Made by a program: the position numbers and the translations under genes. Below, in pieces: positions 54,307-63,183 of a DNA stretch of 64,000 bases. Positions within the stretch are counted from its first letter, which is position 1; each line of letters begins with the position of its first letter. The DNA comes from Allobosea sp. OK403. Lineage in GTDB: Bacteria > Pseudomonadota > Alphaproteobacteria > Rhizobiales > Beijerinckiaceae. The notes under the pieces were generated by a model. The model was not told where the DNA came from, made no database searches, and was given only the letters and a program-made list of their open reading frames with translations. The DNA lies in the NCBI RefSeq assembly GCF_900113835.1, contig NZ_FOQV01000006.1, positions 124,001 through 188,000 of the forward strand, given 5' to 3'.

Positions 54307-55140
54307 ATGAAATTCGCCGTCATCGCGACAGGAGCCCTGCTGGTGCTCAGCGCCGCCGCCGCTCATGCCCAGACGCTGCCCGAGACATATAAAAGCGCGG
54401 GGAAGATCGTCATCGGCACGACGCCGAACTACCCGCCCGTGACGTTCAAGGATCCGGCGACCAACCAGCTCACCGGCTACGACATCGAGATCGGCAATGC
54501 CATCGGCGAAAAGCTGGGCATCAAGATCGAATGGCAGGACACCAGCTTCGAGCAGATGATCAGCGGGGTCACGACCGACCGGATCGATCTCATCCTCGGC
54601 GGGATGAACGATCTCCCCGCCCGCCGTGAGACGGTCGATTTCATCGACTATATGAAGTCCGGCGTTCAGTTTTTCGTCCAGCACAAGCGTTCGGCCGAAT
54701 TCAAGGAGGCCGCCGACCTCTGTGGCAAGACGGTCGGCGCGAGCCGTCGCACGAACTTTCCCAAGGACATCGATGCCTGGAGCCAGGAATGGTGCGTCAA
54801 GGCCGGCAAGCCTGCGATCAAGGTGCTGGGGACGGAAGGTTCAGCCGATGCGCGGGCGCAGCTCCGACAGGGCCGCATCGATGCCGGCGCCCAGGGCAAT
54901 GAGAGCCTTCCCTATCTGATGAAGCTCGACCCCGATACCTACAAGCTCCTCGGAACCCCCTTCGCCATCACCTATCAGGGCATCGGGGTGGCGAAAAAGA
55001 ACGCCGCCTTGCGCGACGCCGTCGCAGGCGCACTCAAGGCGATGCTGACTGATGGGACCTACAGCAAGATCGTCGCCAAATATGAGGTGCAGCCCAGCGC
55101 GATCACCGAGGTTTCCATCAATGAAGTGCCGTTGAAGTAA
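54307..55140 (+). CDS. Polar amino acid ABC substrate-binding protein
   Basis: A 277-residue family 3 binding protein. Signal peptide residues 1-22 (MKFAVIATGALLVLSAAAAH, cleavage after AHA). Mature part KIVIGTTPNYPPVTFKDPAT, LTGYDIEIGNAIGEKLGIKI and IDLILGGMNDLPARRETVDF. AAGGAG lies 9 bases before ATG 54307. It completes the importer encoded with the M20 peptidase. Confidence 0.94.
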   Translation: MKFAVIATGALLVLSAAAAHAQTLPETYKSAGKIVIGTTPNYPPVTFKDPATNQLTGYDIEIGNAIGEKLGIKIEWQDTSFEQMISGVTTDRIDLILGGMNDLPARRETVDFIDYMKSGVQFFVQHKRSAEFKEAADLCGKTVGASRRTNFPKDIDAWSQEWCVKAGKPAIKVLGTEGSADARAQLRQGRIDAGAQGNESLPYLMKLDPDTYKLLGTPFAITYQGIGVAKKNAALRDAVAGALKAMLTDGTYSKIVAKYEVQPSAITEVSINEVPLK

Positions 55141-55150
55141 CCGGCTACAG

Positions 55151-55176
55151 GCCTGCGGGATTGCTGCCCCGCAGGC
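55151..55176. terminator. Hairpin between convergent genes
   Basis: Perfect 9-bp arms GCCTGCGGG (55151-55159) / CCCGCAGGC (55168-55176), 8-nt loop, 10 bp after the binding-protein stop and before the LysR stop. No T run, so a bidirectional, weak or Rho-assisted terminator. Confidence 0.55.
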
Positions 55177-55203
55177 TGCCTTGCAAGCTGCCTTGGCGGC
55201 ACG

Positions 55204-56178
55204 TCAACCGCGCGGCTGCTCGAAGACGTGGAACTGATCGCCCATCCACGGGGCGATGGCATGCAGGCTGGGCGCAATCTTGTCCCGAAGCAGGACGTGA
55301 AGGACATGGGCGACCTCTTGCGGAATCGCGCCGAGTTCGGACTTCCGGGAATAAAGGTCGATCCGCCGGCGTATCTTGATGCCCGGTAGCGGCAACAGCC
55401 GCACCCCGGTCATGCGCTCCTTCGTCTGCAGCGCCATCAGCGGCGTGGTGATCGACCAGCCGAGCCCCGCCGACACCATGGTTGCGATGGTGTCGGCCGT
55501 ATCGCTCTCGAACTCGCGGGGAAACTCCAGCCGCAACTGCCGGATCACCTGTTCGACCTGGCGGCCTGCGCTCGTGCGATGGGTATGGCGAATGAAATTG
55601 CGACCTTTGAGATCGGCCAAAGACCGGACCTCGATGTCCCATTCGGCAGGCAGCGCCAGGGCGTAGGGCTCGATCATGAGCGGAATCGTGATGGCCGCAT
55701 CGACTTCCCTGAGCAGATCGACGCCGATGAGGATGTCGATTTCGCGGGCCTGGAACTGTTCCTCGCTGATGCCCCGCATGTTCGCAAACAGCGAGCAGCG
55801 TTTGACGCTCTTGCCCAGTTCCCGGACGAAATCGGGCCCGAGCGTCGTGGTCAGCGAGGCGACCATCGAGATCCGCAAGGTCGGGATCACATGGTGGGCG
55901 GACGATTTGACAGCCGTCTCAAGCTCGCGGGCCTGTTCCAGCAGGTCATGCGCCTTTTCCATGAGCAGCCGGCCGGCCGCGGTCGCCTGCACGGGCCGGA
56001 TGTCGCGGTCGAGCAGGGTGACACCCATGGCTTTTTCGAGATTGGCCACAACCTGCGACACCGCCGATTGCGTCAATCCGACCCGCCGCGCGCCCTTTGT
56101 CAGGCTACCCGTGGCGACGACCGTTCGGAAGATCTCCAATTGCCAAAGATCAAATCCCAGCTTCTGCGACGTCGTCAT
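55204..56178 (-). CDS. LysR-family transcriptional regulator
   Basis: A 324-residue LysR protein. DNA-binding part LEIFRTVVATGSLTKGARRV then GLTQSAVSQVVANLEKAMGV; effector domain follows from about residue 95. ATG 56178 overlaps the fumC TGA (ATGA at 56178-56175), which favours it over an ATG at 56208. It could regulate the convergent amino acid transporter operon, or the tartrate-type operon it terminates; gene coupling supports the latter. Confidence 0.9.
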   Translation of the reverse strand: MTTSQKLGFDLWQLEIFRTVVATGSLTKGARRVGLTQSAVSQVVANLEKAMGVTLLDRDIRPVQATAAGRLLMEKAHDLLEQARELETAVKSSAHHVIPTLRISMVASLTTTLGPDFVRELGKSVKRCSLFANMRGISEEQFQAREIDILIGVDLLREVDAAITIPLMIEPYALALPAEWDIEVRSLADLKGRNFIRHTHRTSAGRQVEQVIRQLRLEFPREFESDTADTIATMVSAGLGWSITTPLMALQTKERMTGVRLLPLPGIKIRRRIDLYSRKSELGAIPQEVAHVLHVLLRDKIAPSLHAIAPWMGDQFHVFEQPRG

Positions 56179-57680
56179 CTGTCTCGATCTGAGCGGTTCG
56201 GCAGGCATCCAATGATAGAGGCTTCCCGCCCAGGCTCACAGCGGGAGTTTGTTGTCCGTGCCAGCCGGTGTCCTGCGCCATGACGAAGGACATTGGGACT
56301 GTCGAGCTTTGTACTGACATCGACCAAGCGGTCGAACTCTTCTCCCGACAGCAAGCCGAGTTCGATCGTGGCCTGGCGTGGTGTCAGGTTGTCCGCGACC
56401 GCCTTCGCCGTGATCTTCGCGACGGTATCGTAGCCGAGCACCGGATTGAGTGCGGTGGCCAGCAGCAGCGAGCGCTCGACATTGGCGTGCAGCCTGCCGG
56501 CGTCGACCTCTATCCCGCGAACCAAGCTTGTCGCGAAGATGCTCGCACCGTCTGCCAGCAGCCGGATCGATTGCAGCAGATTGTAGATCAGGACTGGCTT
56601 GGCGACGTTGAGCTCGAAATTGCCAGACGCGCCGGCGGCCGTGATCGTCGCGTGGTTGCCGATGACCTGCCAGCACGCTTGGAGGAGCGCCTCTGCGATC
56701 GTCGGATTGCGCTTGCCGGGCATGATCGAGGAGGTCAGCCCGTCGTCGGGCAGCACCAGTTCGCCGAGGCCGCAGCGCGGTCCCGAGCCGAGCCAGCGGA
56801 TGTCGTTGGCGATCTTGGCCAGCGAAACCGCCAGCACGTTGAGCGCGCCCGAGACCTCGACCAGCGCATCATGGGCTGCCATGCCCTCGAACTTGCTGGG
56901 ATTGGGCGTGAAGGAGATCCCGGCGATCATGCTCGCCTCCTCGCAGAAGGCGGCATCGAAATTCGCCGGGGCATTGAGGCCGGTGCCGACGGCGGTGCCA
57001 CCTTGCGACAGCAGGCAGAGCCGCGGCCATGTCGCCATGGCCCTGTCGATGCCGTGTCCGACCTGTCGCGCGAAGGCGTCGAAACCCTGTCCCATCGTCA
57101 TCGGCACGGCGTCCATCAAATGTGTCCGGCCGATCTTGACGAAGCCGGCGAAACGTTCGGCGCTGGCCCGCAATTCGTTGCGCAGCAGGGTCAGCGCCGG
57201 GACGAGCCTGTCCCGCAGTTCCAAGGCCGCCGCGATGTGCATCACCGTCGGGAAGCTGTCGTTGGAGGATTGCGAGCGGTTGACGTGATCGTTGGGGTGG
57301 ACCGGCGTGCGCGTGCCCAGGCCATGGCCAAGCCGCTCATTGGAGCGGTTCGCCAGCACCTCATTGGCGTTCATGTTGGTCTGGGTGCCCGAGCCGGTCT
57401 GCCAGATCGTCAGCGGAAAATGCGCGTCGAACTCGCCTTGCCGCAGTTCCTCGGCCGCGGCTTCGATCGCCGCGGCGATGTCGTCCGGCAGCACGCCGAG
57501 GCGGCGGTTGGCGCGGGTGGCGGCGAGCTTCTGGACGCCGAAGGCATGGATGAGGCAGGTCGGAAAGCGCTCCTCGCCGATGGCGAAGATCGCAAGCGCG
57601 CGCTGCGTCTGTGCGCCCCAATAGCGGTCGGCCGGAATCTCGACCGGACCGAAGGCGTCGTACTCGGTGCGAAACTGCAT
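56175..57680 (-). CDS. fumC: Class II fumarate hydratase, FumC-like
   Basis: A 501-residue class II fumarase. It starts MQFRTEYDAFGPVEIPADRY, has IWQTGSGTQTNMNANEV, RTHLMDAVPMTMGQ and the signature TSSIMPGKRNPT. The family is usually about 460-470 residues; here about 35 extra residues follow the normal end and run into the LysR start. In an operon with a D-tartrate-dehydratase-like enzyme it may be a second, substrate-adapted fumarase rather than the citric-acid-cycle one. ATG 57680 is family-typical; the frame reaches upstream to 57863. Confidence 0.9.
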   Translation of the reverse strand: MQFRTEYDAFGPVEIPADRYWGAQTQRALAIFAIGEERFPTCLIHAFGVQKLAATRANRRLGVLPDDIAAAIEAAAEELRQGEFDAHFPLTIWQTGSGTQTNMNANEVLANRSNERLGHGLGTRTPVHPNDHVNRSQSSNDSFPTVMHIAAALELRDRLVPALTLLRNELRASAERFAGFVKIGRTHLMDAVPMTMGQGFDAFARQVGHGIDRAMATWPRLCLLSQGGTAVGTGLNAPANFDAAFCEEASMIAGISFTPNPSKFEGMAAHDALVEVSGALNVLAVSLAKIANDIRWLGSGPRCGLGELVLPDDGLTSSIMPGKRNPTIAEALLQACWQVIGNHATITAAGASGNFELNVAKPVLIYNLLQSIRLLADGASIFATSLVRGIEVDAGRLHANVERSLLLATALNPVLGYDTVAKITAKAVADNLTPRQATIELGLLSGEEFDRLVDVSTKLDSPNVLRHGAGHRLARTTNSRCEPGREASIIGCLPNRSDRDR

Positions 57681-57700
57681 GGCGGTGGATCCCGGATTCG

Positions 57701-58876
57701 TCAGAAGGCTTGCGGACACAGTGCGGCCAGGTACGGTCGCAGCTCCGGCTTCTGTTCGAGGCCGAAGCCCGGGGCATCTGGCGCACGCACTGCGCCGCCA
57801 CCCAGCATGCAGGCCGCCGGATACCCACCGAAGGGCTGGAAGACGCCCGGATAGCATTCGCATCCGCCGAGACCGAGACCGAGCCCGATGTGCAGGTTGA
57901 GCAGATGTCCGCCATGCGGGATCGCCTGGGAGGGCTCGAAGCCATGCCGCTCCATCAGCGCGATCATGCGAGCATATTCGCTCAAGCCATAGCTCAGGCC
58001 GGCGTCCATCTGAAAGACGTCGCGGCCGCGGCGCATGCCGCCGAAGCGCAGGAGATTCTGCGTATCGACCGCCGAGAACAAGTTCTCACCTGTCGCTATC
58101 GCGCCGTCATAGCGCTCGGCGACGTGGCGATTCAGGTCGAAATCGAGCGGATCGCCGATCTCCTCGTACCAACGCAGGCGGTAAGGCGTGAGCGTGTCGG
58201 CGTAAGCGAGGGCGGTGTCGAGGTCGAAGCGGCCATTGGCGTCGACCGCGAGCGCGCTGCCATCGCCTGCGAGTTCCAGCGCCGCTTCGACGCGCGCCAG
58301 ATCCTGCGCCAGCGAGGCGCCGCCGATCTTCATCTTGAAGGCGGTGAAGCCGAGATCGCGATAGGCGGCGAATTCGTCGCGCAGCCGGCTCGCGCTGTCG
58401 CTGGGATAATAGTAGCCGCCAGCGGCATAGGCGCTCATCGTCTCCTTCGGCCCGGCACGCCCGAAGGCACGCGCGATGGTGTGGCAGGCCGGTTCATCTG
58501 AGAGCTTGGCGTTGAGATCCCAGATTGCGAGTTCGAGCGCTGCGACCGCACCTGCCCGGTCACCGTGGCCGCCGGGCTTCTCATTGCGCATCGCGACAGC
58601 CACGATCTTTGCGGGATCGAACCGCAAGCCGCCTGCGTCGAGCAGGTCTGCGGGCGCCGCCGCCTTGAGCCTGGGAATCAGGCGCTCACGCAGGATGCCG
58701 CTCTGCGCGAAACGACCGATCGAGTTGAAGGCAAAGCCGACAACTGGGCGGCCGTTGCGGATCACATCCGAGACGACTGCGACCAGCGAGACGTCATGCT
58801 CGGCGAAACTGACGACGGCGTTGGCGACCTCGCCTTGCAGGCGCACGGCGAGGTCGCGGATGTCGGTGATGCGCAT
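57701..58876 (-). CDS. D-tartrate dehydratase-like enolase-superfamily enzyme
   Basis: A 391-residue protein close in layout to Bradyrhizobium D-tartrate dehydratase (TarD), which forms oxaloacetate. Metal ligands Asp212 (AVDANGRFD), Glu239 (YEEIGD) and Glu264 (ATGENL); catalytic Lys183 in AFKMKIGG and His321 in IPHGGHLLNLHIG, all within one residue of the TarD positions as I recall them. It also has the family segment RNEKPGGHGDRAGAV. ATG 58876 is the family start. Neighbours are a TctC-type binding protein and fumC, fitting uptake and use of a hydroxy-dicarboxylate. Confidence 0.88.
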   Translation of the reverse strand: MRITDIRDLAVRLQGEVANAVVSFAEHDVSLVAVVSDVIRNGRPVVGFAFNSIGRFAQSGILRERLIPRLKAAAPADLLDAGGLRFDPAKIVAVAMRNEKPGGHGDRAGAVAALELAIWDLNAKLSDEPACHTIARAFGRAGPKETMSAYAAGGYYYPSDSASRLRDEFAAYRDLGFTAFKMKIGGASLAQDLARVEAALELAGDGSALAVDANGRFDLDTALAYADTLTPYRLRWYEEIGDPLDFDLNRHVAERYDGAIATGENLFSAVDTQNLLRFGGMRRGRDVFQMDAGLSYGLSEYARMIALMERHGFEPSQAIPHGGHLLNLHIGLGLGLGGCECYPGVFQPFGGYPAACMLGGGAVRAPDAPGFGLEQKPELRPYLAALCPQAF

Positions 58877-58907
58877 GGACGGTCCTTCAGGCGGTCTGCG
58901 GAACGCC

Positions 58908-59882
58908 TCACTGGCCGGTGACGCCGGCCTTCTTGATAATGGGCCCCCATTTGTCGAGTTCGGCCTGGAGATGCTTGCGCAGGGCATCGGGTGTCGCGCG
59001 TTCGGGCGAGACGGTGTCTGCGCCGAGCTTGGCGAGCCTGTCCTTGACGTCCTGCTCCTTGAGCGCCGCATTGAGCGACGCCGTCAGCCTGTCGACGATC
59101 GGTTTCGGCGTGCCCTTGGAGGCGAAGAGCGCATACCAGACCGAGAGTTCGAAGCCCGGCAGCCCGGCCTTGTCGGCAGTCGGGAGATCAGGCAAAGCCT
59201 TGGCCGCCTCCTTGCTGGTGACGGCATAGGCTTTGATCGTGCCCGCCTCGACATTCGGCACGACATTGACGATCTGATCGCAGATGAAATCGACCTGCCC
59301 ACCGATCAAATCGTTCATGGCAGGCCCACTGCCGCGATAGGCTACGGTCGTCAGTTTGATGCCTGTCGCCTCGGCGAACAGAAGACCGCACAGATGGGCG
59401 GCCGAGCCGACGCCGGCATGGGCGTAGGTCGCCTTGTCGGGGTTCGCCTTCACATAGGCGACCATCTCGGCGAAGGTCTTGGCCGGAAAGTCCTTACGCG
59501 CGACGAAGACCGAAGGCAGCTCGGCCACGAGCCCGATGGGCTCGAAATCCTTCATGACGTCGTATTTCAGGTTTGGATAGAGGAACGGATTGGTCGCCTG
59601 GCTGACATGGATCAGCAGCAGCATGTGACCGTCAGGTGCAGCGGCCGAGACCCGCTGGCTGCCGATGGTGCCGCCGGCGCCGGCGATGTTCTCGACCATG
59701 ACCTGCTGCTTCAGATTGCCGGTCATCGCCTGCGCCAGGATGCGGGTGATGGTGTCGCCGGGACCGCCGGCGGCATAGGGCATTACCATGGTGACGGGCT
59801 TGGTCGGGAAATCCTGTGCCGAGAGGCTTGTCGTGCCGGCAAAGGCAAGGCAGGCGGCGAGGCTCAGCGTTGTGGCTTTCAT
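58908..59882 (-). CDS. Tripartite tricarboxylate transporter-type binding protein (TctC/Bug family)
   Basis: A 324-residue exported protein. Signal peptide residues 1-23 (MKATTLSLAACLAFAGTTSL, cleavage after LSA). Bug-family segments: FPTKPVTMVMPYAAGGPGDT, VENIAGAGGTIGSQRV, THAGVGS-type YAHAGVGSAAHLCGLLF and YRGSGPAMNDLIGGQVDF. These proteins bind carboxylates for TctAB carriers, but no TctA or TctB gene is present. ATG 59882 is preceded by GGGGAA. Confidence 0.92.
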   Translation of the reverse strand: MKATTLSLAACLAFAGTTSLSAQDFPTKPVTMVMPYAAGGPGDTITRILAQAMTGNLKQQVMVENIAGAGGTIGSQRVSAAAPDGHMLLLIHVSQATNPFLYPNLKYDVMKDFEPIGLVAELPSVFVARKDFPAKTFAEMVAYVKANPDKATYAHAGVGSAAHLCGLLFAEATGIKLTTVAYRGSGPAMNDLIGGQVDFICDQIVNVVPNVEAGTIKAYAVTSKEAAKALPDLPTADKAGLPGFELSVWYALFASKGTPKPIVDRLTASLNAALKEQDVKDRLAKLGADTVSPERATPDALRKHLQAELDKWGPIIKKAGVTGQ

Positions 59883-59961
59883 GGTCGTTTCCCCTGTGAG
59901 GTGACAGCTTGGCGTCGCGGCGCTCTTGCGGCGCCTTGATGACGGATCGCATTGGGGCCGC

Positions 59962-61329
59962 TCAGGCGGCGGGCAGCCTGGCAGGCGCCTGGCCGAGCAC
60001 GCGGTCGACCATCTCGCCGGCGAGGCCGAGATAGTTGGCCGGATCGCAGCAGCGTTCGATTGCTTCGCGGCTGCCGAGTGCGGCGACGACCTCGGGCCGG
60101 CCGGCCAGGATGTCGGCCAGGCGGCCGCCGCCCTCGATCGCCTGGCGGCACGCGTCGTAGACGACGTCGTGGGCATGTTGCCGTCCAAGCTTCGGCGCCG
60201 CAGCCATCATCACCGCCTCGGCCACGATCAGGCCGCCGGTGATGTCGAGATTCCCGCGCATGCGCTGCTCGTGCACCACGAGGCCGCCCAGCATGAAGTT
60301 CGCGTTGGCGAGCGCCGAGCCGGTCAGGAGAAAGCTTTCCGGCAGCGCTATCCATTCGAGGTGCCAAGGTCCGGTGGCGCGCTCGAAATCGTGGATCATG
60401 CCGTCGAGCATGGTCGCGACGTGCTGGCGCACGGCTTTGGCCGCGGCGAGGATGAGCTCACTGGAAATCGGATTGCGTTTCTGCGGCATGGTCGAGGAAG
60501 CGCCGCGCCCTGGCACGAAGGGCTCGGAAACCTCGCCGAATTCGGTCGCCATCATCAGCATGACGTCGGTCGCGATCTTGGCGAGAGAGCCGGTGATCAG
60601 CCCGAGCAGCGCGACCGTCTCGGCCAGGCCGTCGCGGGCGACATGCCAGGTGATCGCCGGCTGATCGAGCCCAAGCTCCTCGCAGAACAACCGCTGCATC
60701 TCGAGGCCACCGGCACCCACCGAAGCAAGCGTGCCGGCCGCGCCCGAGAATTCGCCGACCAGAACGCGCGGCCGCAATTGCGACAGCCGCTCACGATGGC
60801 GCTCGATTCCGGCGAGCCAGATCGCCGCCTTGTAGCCGAAAGTGATCGGCAGCGCCTGCTGCAGGTGGGTACGCCCGGCCATCGGCGTATCGCGATGCTT
60901 GCGGGCGAGGCCGGCGAGAATGCCCGCCAAGGTGGCGAGGTCGCGTTCGACGAGTTCGAGCGCTGCCCTGACCTGGAGCACGTTGGCCGTATCCATGATG
61001 TCCTGGGTGGTCGCGCCCCAATGGACGAAGCCTCCGGCCGCCTCGCCGGCCGCCTCGGCGAGTTGGTGGACCAATGGCAGGATCGGATAGCCGACGATCT
61101 CGGTCTCGCGCCGGAGACGGTCGAAATCGATCGTGAACTCCCGTCCGGCGCGGTCGATCGCGATTGCAGCTTCGCGGGGGATGACGCCGCAGCGCGCCTG
61201 GGCCCGCGCCAGTGCCCGCTCGGTCTCGACATAACGGCCGACCAGTGCCGCATCGTCGAAGATGGCGCGCATCTCGGCCGTGCCGAACATGTCGCGGAAC
61301 AACCGTGAGTCAAAGACGGTGCTGGTCAC
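59962..61329 (-). CDS. Fumarase/aspartase superfamily lyase 2, PcaB/adenylosuccinate lyase-like
   Basis: A 455-residue lyase. It has FVHWGATTQDIMDTANV, RTHLQQALPITFGYK and the signature GASSTMPQKRNPISSE. It resembles 3-carboxymuconate cycloisomerase and adenylosuccinate lyase, but belongs to an operon with tartrate-type genes. It is distantly related to the lyase at 633. As first gene of the operon its start lies 12 bp from a 50-bp palindrome. Upstream bases CGAGGAACGCTCGTG give the ribosome site GAGGAACG. Confidence 0.88.
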   Translation of the reverse strand: MTSTVFDSRLFRDMFGTAEMRAIFDDAALVGRYVETERALARAQARCGVIPREAAIAIDRAGREFTIDFDRLRRETEIVGYPILPLVHQLAEAAGEAAGGFVHWGATTQDIMDTANVLQVRAALELVERDLATLAGILAGLARKHRDTPMAGRTHLQQALPITFGYKAAIWLAGIERHRERLSQLRPRVLVGEFSGAAGTLASVGAGGLEMQRLFCEELGLDQPAITWHVARDGLAETVALLGLITGSLAKIATDVMLMMATEFGEVSEPFVPGRGASSTMPQKRNPISSELILAAAKAVRQHVATMLDGMIHDFERATGPWHLEWIALPESFLLTGSALANANFMLGGLVVHEQRMRGNLDITGGLIVAEAVMMAAAPKLGRQHAHDVVYDACRQAIEGGGRLADILAGRPEVVAALGSREAIERCCDPANYLGLAGEMVDRVLGQAPARLPAA

Positions 61330-61341
61330 GAGCGTTCCTCG

Positions 61342-61391
61342 AAGTCCTATAATGTTCGTACATTTATAAATGTACGAACATTATAGGACTT
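61342..61391. promoter_or_regulatory. 50-bp perfect palindrome at operon promoter
   Basis: Arms 61342-61366 and 61367-61391 are exact reverse complements (25 bp). Each arm contains a GntR-like half-palindrome TGTTCGTACA, or TGTACGAACA on the other side, and a TATAAT. TTGACA (complement of 61391-61396) abuts it on the minus strand. It is placed directly before the lyase gene and 115 bp after the GntR gene; most likely a double operator overlapping the promoter. Confidence 0.85.
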
Positions 61392-61479
61392 GTCAATCGC
61401 ACCCGGGCTCGCTGTGCAGCGTCGCCGGCCTGTTTCGATCCGAGAAGGGCGCTTTAAAACAAGGAGCTGGAGTCATTGA

Positions 61480-61508
61480 CCGATCCAATTGGATCGGAAT
61501 CTGCTCTA
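61480..61508. repeat. Dispersed palindromic repeat, copy E (short)
   Basis: An 18-bp palindrome CCGATCCAATTGGATCGG (61480-61497) followed by CTGCTCTAG. It shares the GATCCAATTGGATC core with copy D and the gCTCTAG end with copies A and B. It ends at the GntR gene stop (61506). Confidence 0.7.
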
Positions 61509-62255
61509 GCCGCCGCTGGCCGCGCGTCGCTGCAGCCGCATCTCATAGGCGAAGCGATCGCCAGGGTGGAGGCTGAACGTCGTGATGAAGGCGATGCCTG
61601 CGGCATCGACATAGCGGCGCGTGATCTCCAGCGCATGGTCGCCCGTCGCGGCCGCGAGCGTGCGGGCGATCATGTCTGTCAGCCCGGCGGCGCGGATCGT
61701 TTGCCTGATCTCGCTGACCCGCCGTCCATGCCGCTCCTCGATCAGGGCCGCGACGGCATGGCGGTAGCTGGGCAGTTCCCGGCGCATCAAGGCGGCGTAG
61801 TCTCCGTCGATATATAGGTCAGTCCAGCAGATCGGAGCGGCCGCGTCGTCGTCGGTCCTGACCCGGATGGCCGAGACATGGAGCCAGCGTCGACCTGGAC
61901 GCGACTGCAGGCGCCGGGCGAGATCATCGTCCGCCACGACGTCGGCCATCTCCAGGACGCGCCGCTCGGTCGCATCCGCATATTGGACGAGATCGTCGAA
62001 CGTCCCGAGCGATTGGTTGTAGGCCGCGCTCGTGGCCGTCGGACGCGATGCTTCGACCAGTGTGCCGGCCCCCCTGCGTCGGCTGATGACGCCGAGATTC
62101 TGCAATTGCAGCAGGGCGGCCCGCACCGTCGAGCGGCTGACGTCGTGCAGCTCGGCGAGTTCGTGCTCGGACGGCAGGAGATGGCCGACCGGATGCTTCC
62201 CCGCAGCGATCTGCTCCAGCAAGGCGGTGGCGAGGATTGAGTATCGTGGGCTCAA
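61506..62255 (-). CDS. GntR-family regulator, HutC/UTRA subfamily
   Basis: A 249-residue regulator. N-terminal winged helix GHLLPSEHELAELHDVSRST followed by VRAALLQLQNLGVISRRRG; C-terminal UTRA domain with PICWTDLYIDGDYAAL, SEIRQTIRAAGL, LEITRRYVDAAG and the closing HPGDRFAYEMRL. The UTRA ligand is often the imported acid or sugar. The 50-bp palindrome just downstream, before the lyase operon on the same strand, is its probable target. Confidence 0.92.
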   Translation of the reverse strand: MSPRYSILATALLEQIAAGKHPVGHLLPSEHELAELHDVSRSTVRAALLQLQNLGVISRRRGAGTLVEASRPTATSAAYNQSLGTFDDLVQYADATERRVLEMADVVADDDLARRLQSRPGRRWLHVSAIRVRTDDDAAAPICWTDLYIDGDYAALMRRELPSYRHAVAALIEERHGRRVSEIRQTIRAAGLTDMIARTLAAATGDHALEITRRYVDAAGIAFITTFSLHPGDRFAYEMRLQRRAASGG

Positions 62256-62448
62256 GGCGGAGATCCGGCAGTCAGCATACGGCGCAGCGACAGGTCTCCT
62301 TCAAAAACGGCCTGTGCGCCAGCCCATTATAGGCGATGAGCATGGTCGCCTATTCCGGCAACGGTTGCTCTGCGGCCCTGCTGCCGCCTTTGCCGACGCT
62401 GCAAAATATCCGCTACCGGCTCGTTCCTTTGGGGGGATGCGTCGCCGC

Positions 62449-63183
62449 TCAGATCAGCCGCAGCTCCTTCAAACTCGCGTATCCGTCCTTGCCGACGATG
62501 ACGTGGTCATGCACGGCGATGCCAAGCGGAGCTGCGATGTCGACGATCGCCTTGGTTATCTGGATGTCCGCCCGCGATGGCGCCGGGTCGCCAGAGGGGT
62601 GGTTGTGGACGAGGATCAGCGCCGTTGCCGAGAGTTCCAGCGCCCGGCGCATGACCTCGCGCGGATAGACCGGCGTGTGGTCGACCGTGCCGGTCTGCTG
62701 CAGCTCGTCGGCGATCAGCGCGTTCTTCTTGTCGAGAAAGAGGATGCGGAGCTGCTCGCGCTCGGAGAAGGCCATCGCCATGCGGCAATAATCGAGCACG
62801 GCCGCCCAGGATGAGAGCACGGTGCGCTTGGCGACCGCGCCCTTGGCCATGCGCGTCAGCGCGGCCTCGACGATCTTGAGGTCGAGCGCGACGCCCGCGC
62901 CGACACCCTTGACCTCGGTGAGCCGCGCGGATGGGGCTGAGAGCACCTCGGCGAAGGAGCCGAAACGCTGGATCAAGTCCTTGGCGAGCGGCTTGACGTC
63001 GCGCTGCGGAATCGAGCGGAAGAGCAGCAGTTCGAGCAATTCGTAATCGGGCAGGGCGCCCGCGCCGGCATCCTGGAAGCGCGCGCGCAGGCGCTCGCGA
63101 TGGCCGTGATAATGCGGGACGGCGTCGGGGAGGGCGCCTGACGGGGCGGCGCAGTTTGAAACCTTGCCGCCGTCTGCCGTCAT
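62449..63183 (-). CDS. radC: RadC-family JAB-domain protein
   Basis: A 244-residue RadC/MPN protein. The N-terminal half contains a helix-hairpin-helix ([18 protein letters not shown]) and the C-terminal half the JAMM metal motif in [17 protein letters not shown] plus a preceding ELSATALI. RadC is conserved, but its once-supposed DNA repair role is unproven. Its ATG overlaps the stop of map as ATGA, so both are one operon. Confidence 0.94.
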   Translation of the reverse strand: MTADGGKVSNCAAPSGALPDAVPHYHGHRERLRARFQDAGAGALPDYELLELLLFRSIPQRDVKPLAKDLIQRFGSFAEVLSAPSARLTEVKGVGAGVALDLKIVEAALTRMAKGAVAKRTVLSSWAAVLDYCRMAMAFSEREQLRILFLDKKNALIADELQQTGTVDHTPVYPREVMRRALELSATALILVHNHPSGDPAPSRADIQITKAIVDIAAPLGIAVHDHVIVGKDGYASLKELRLI

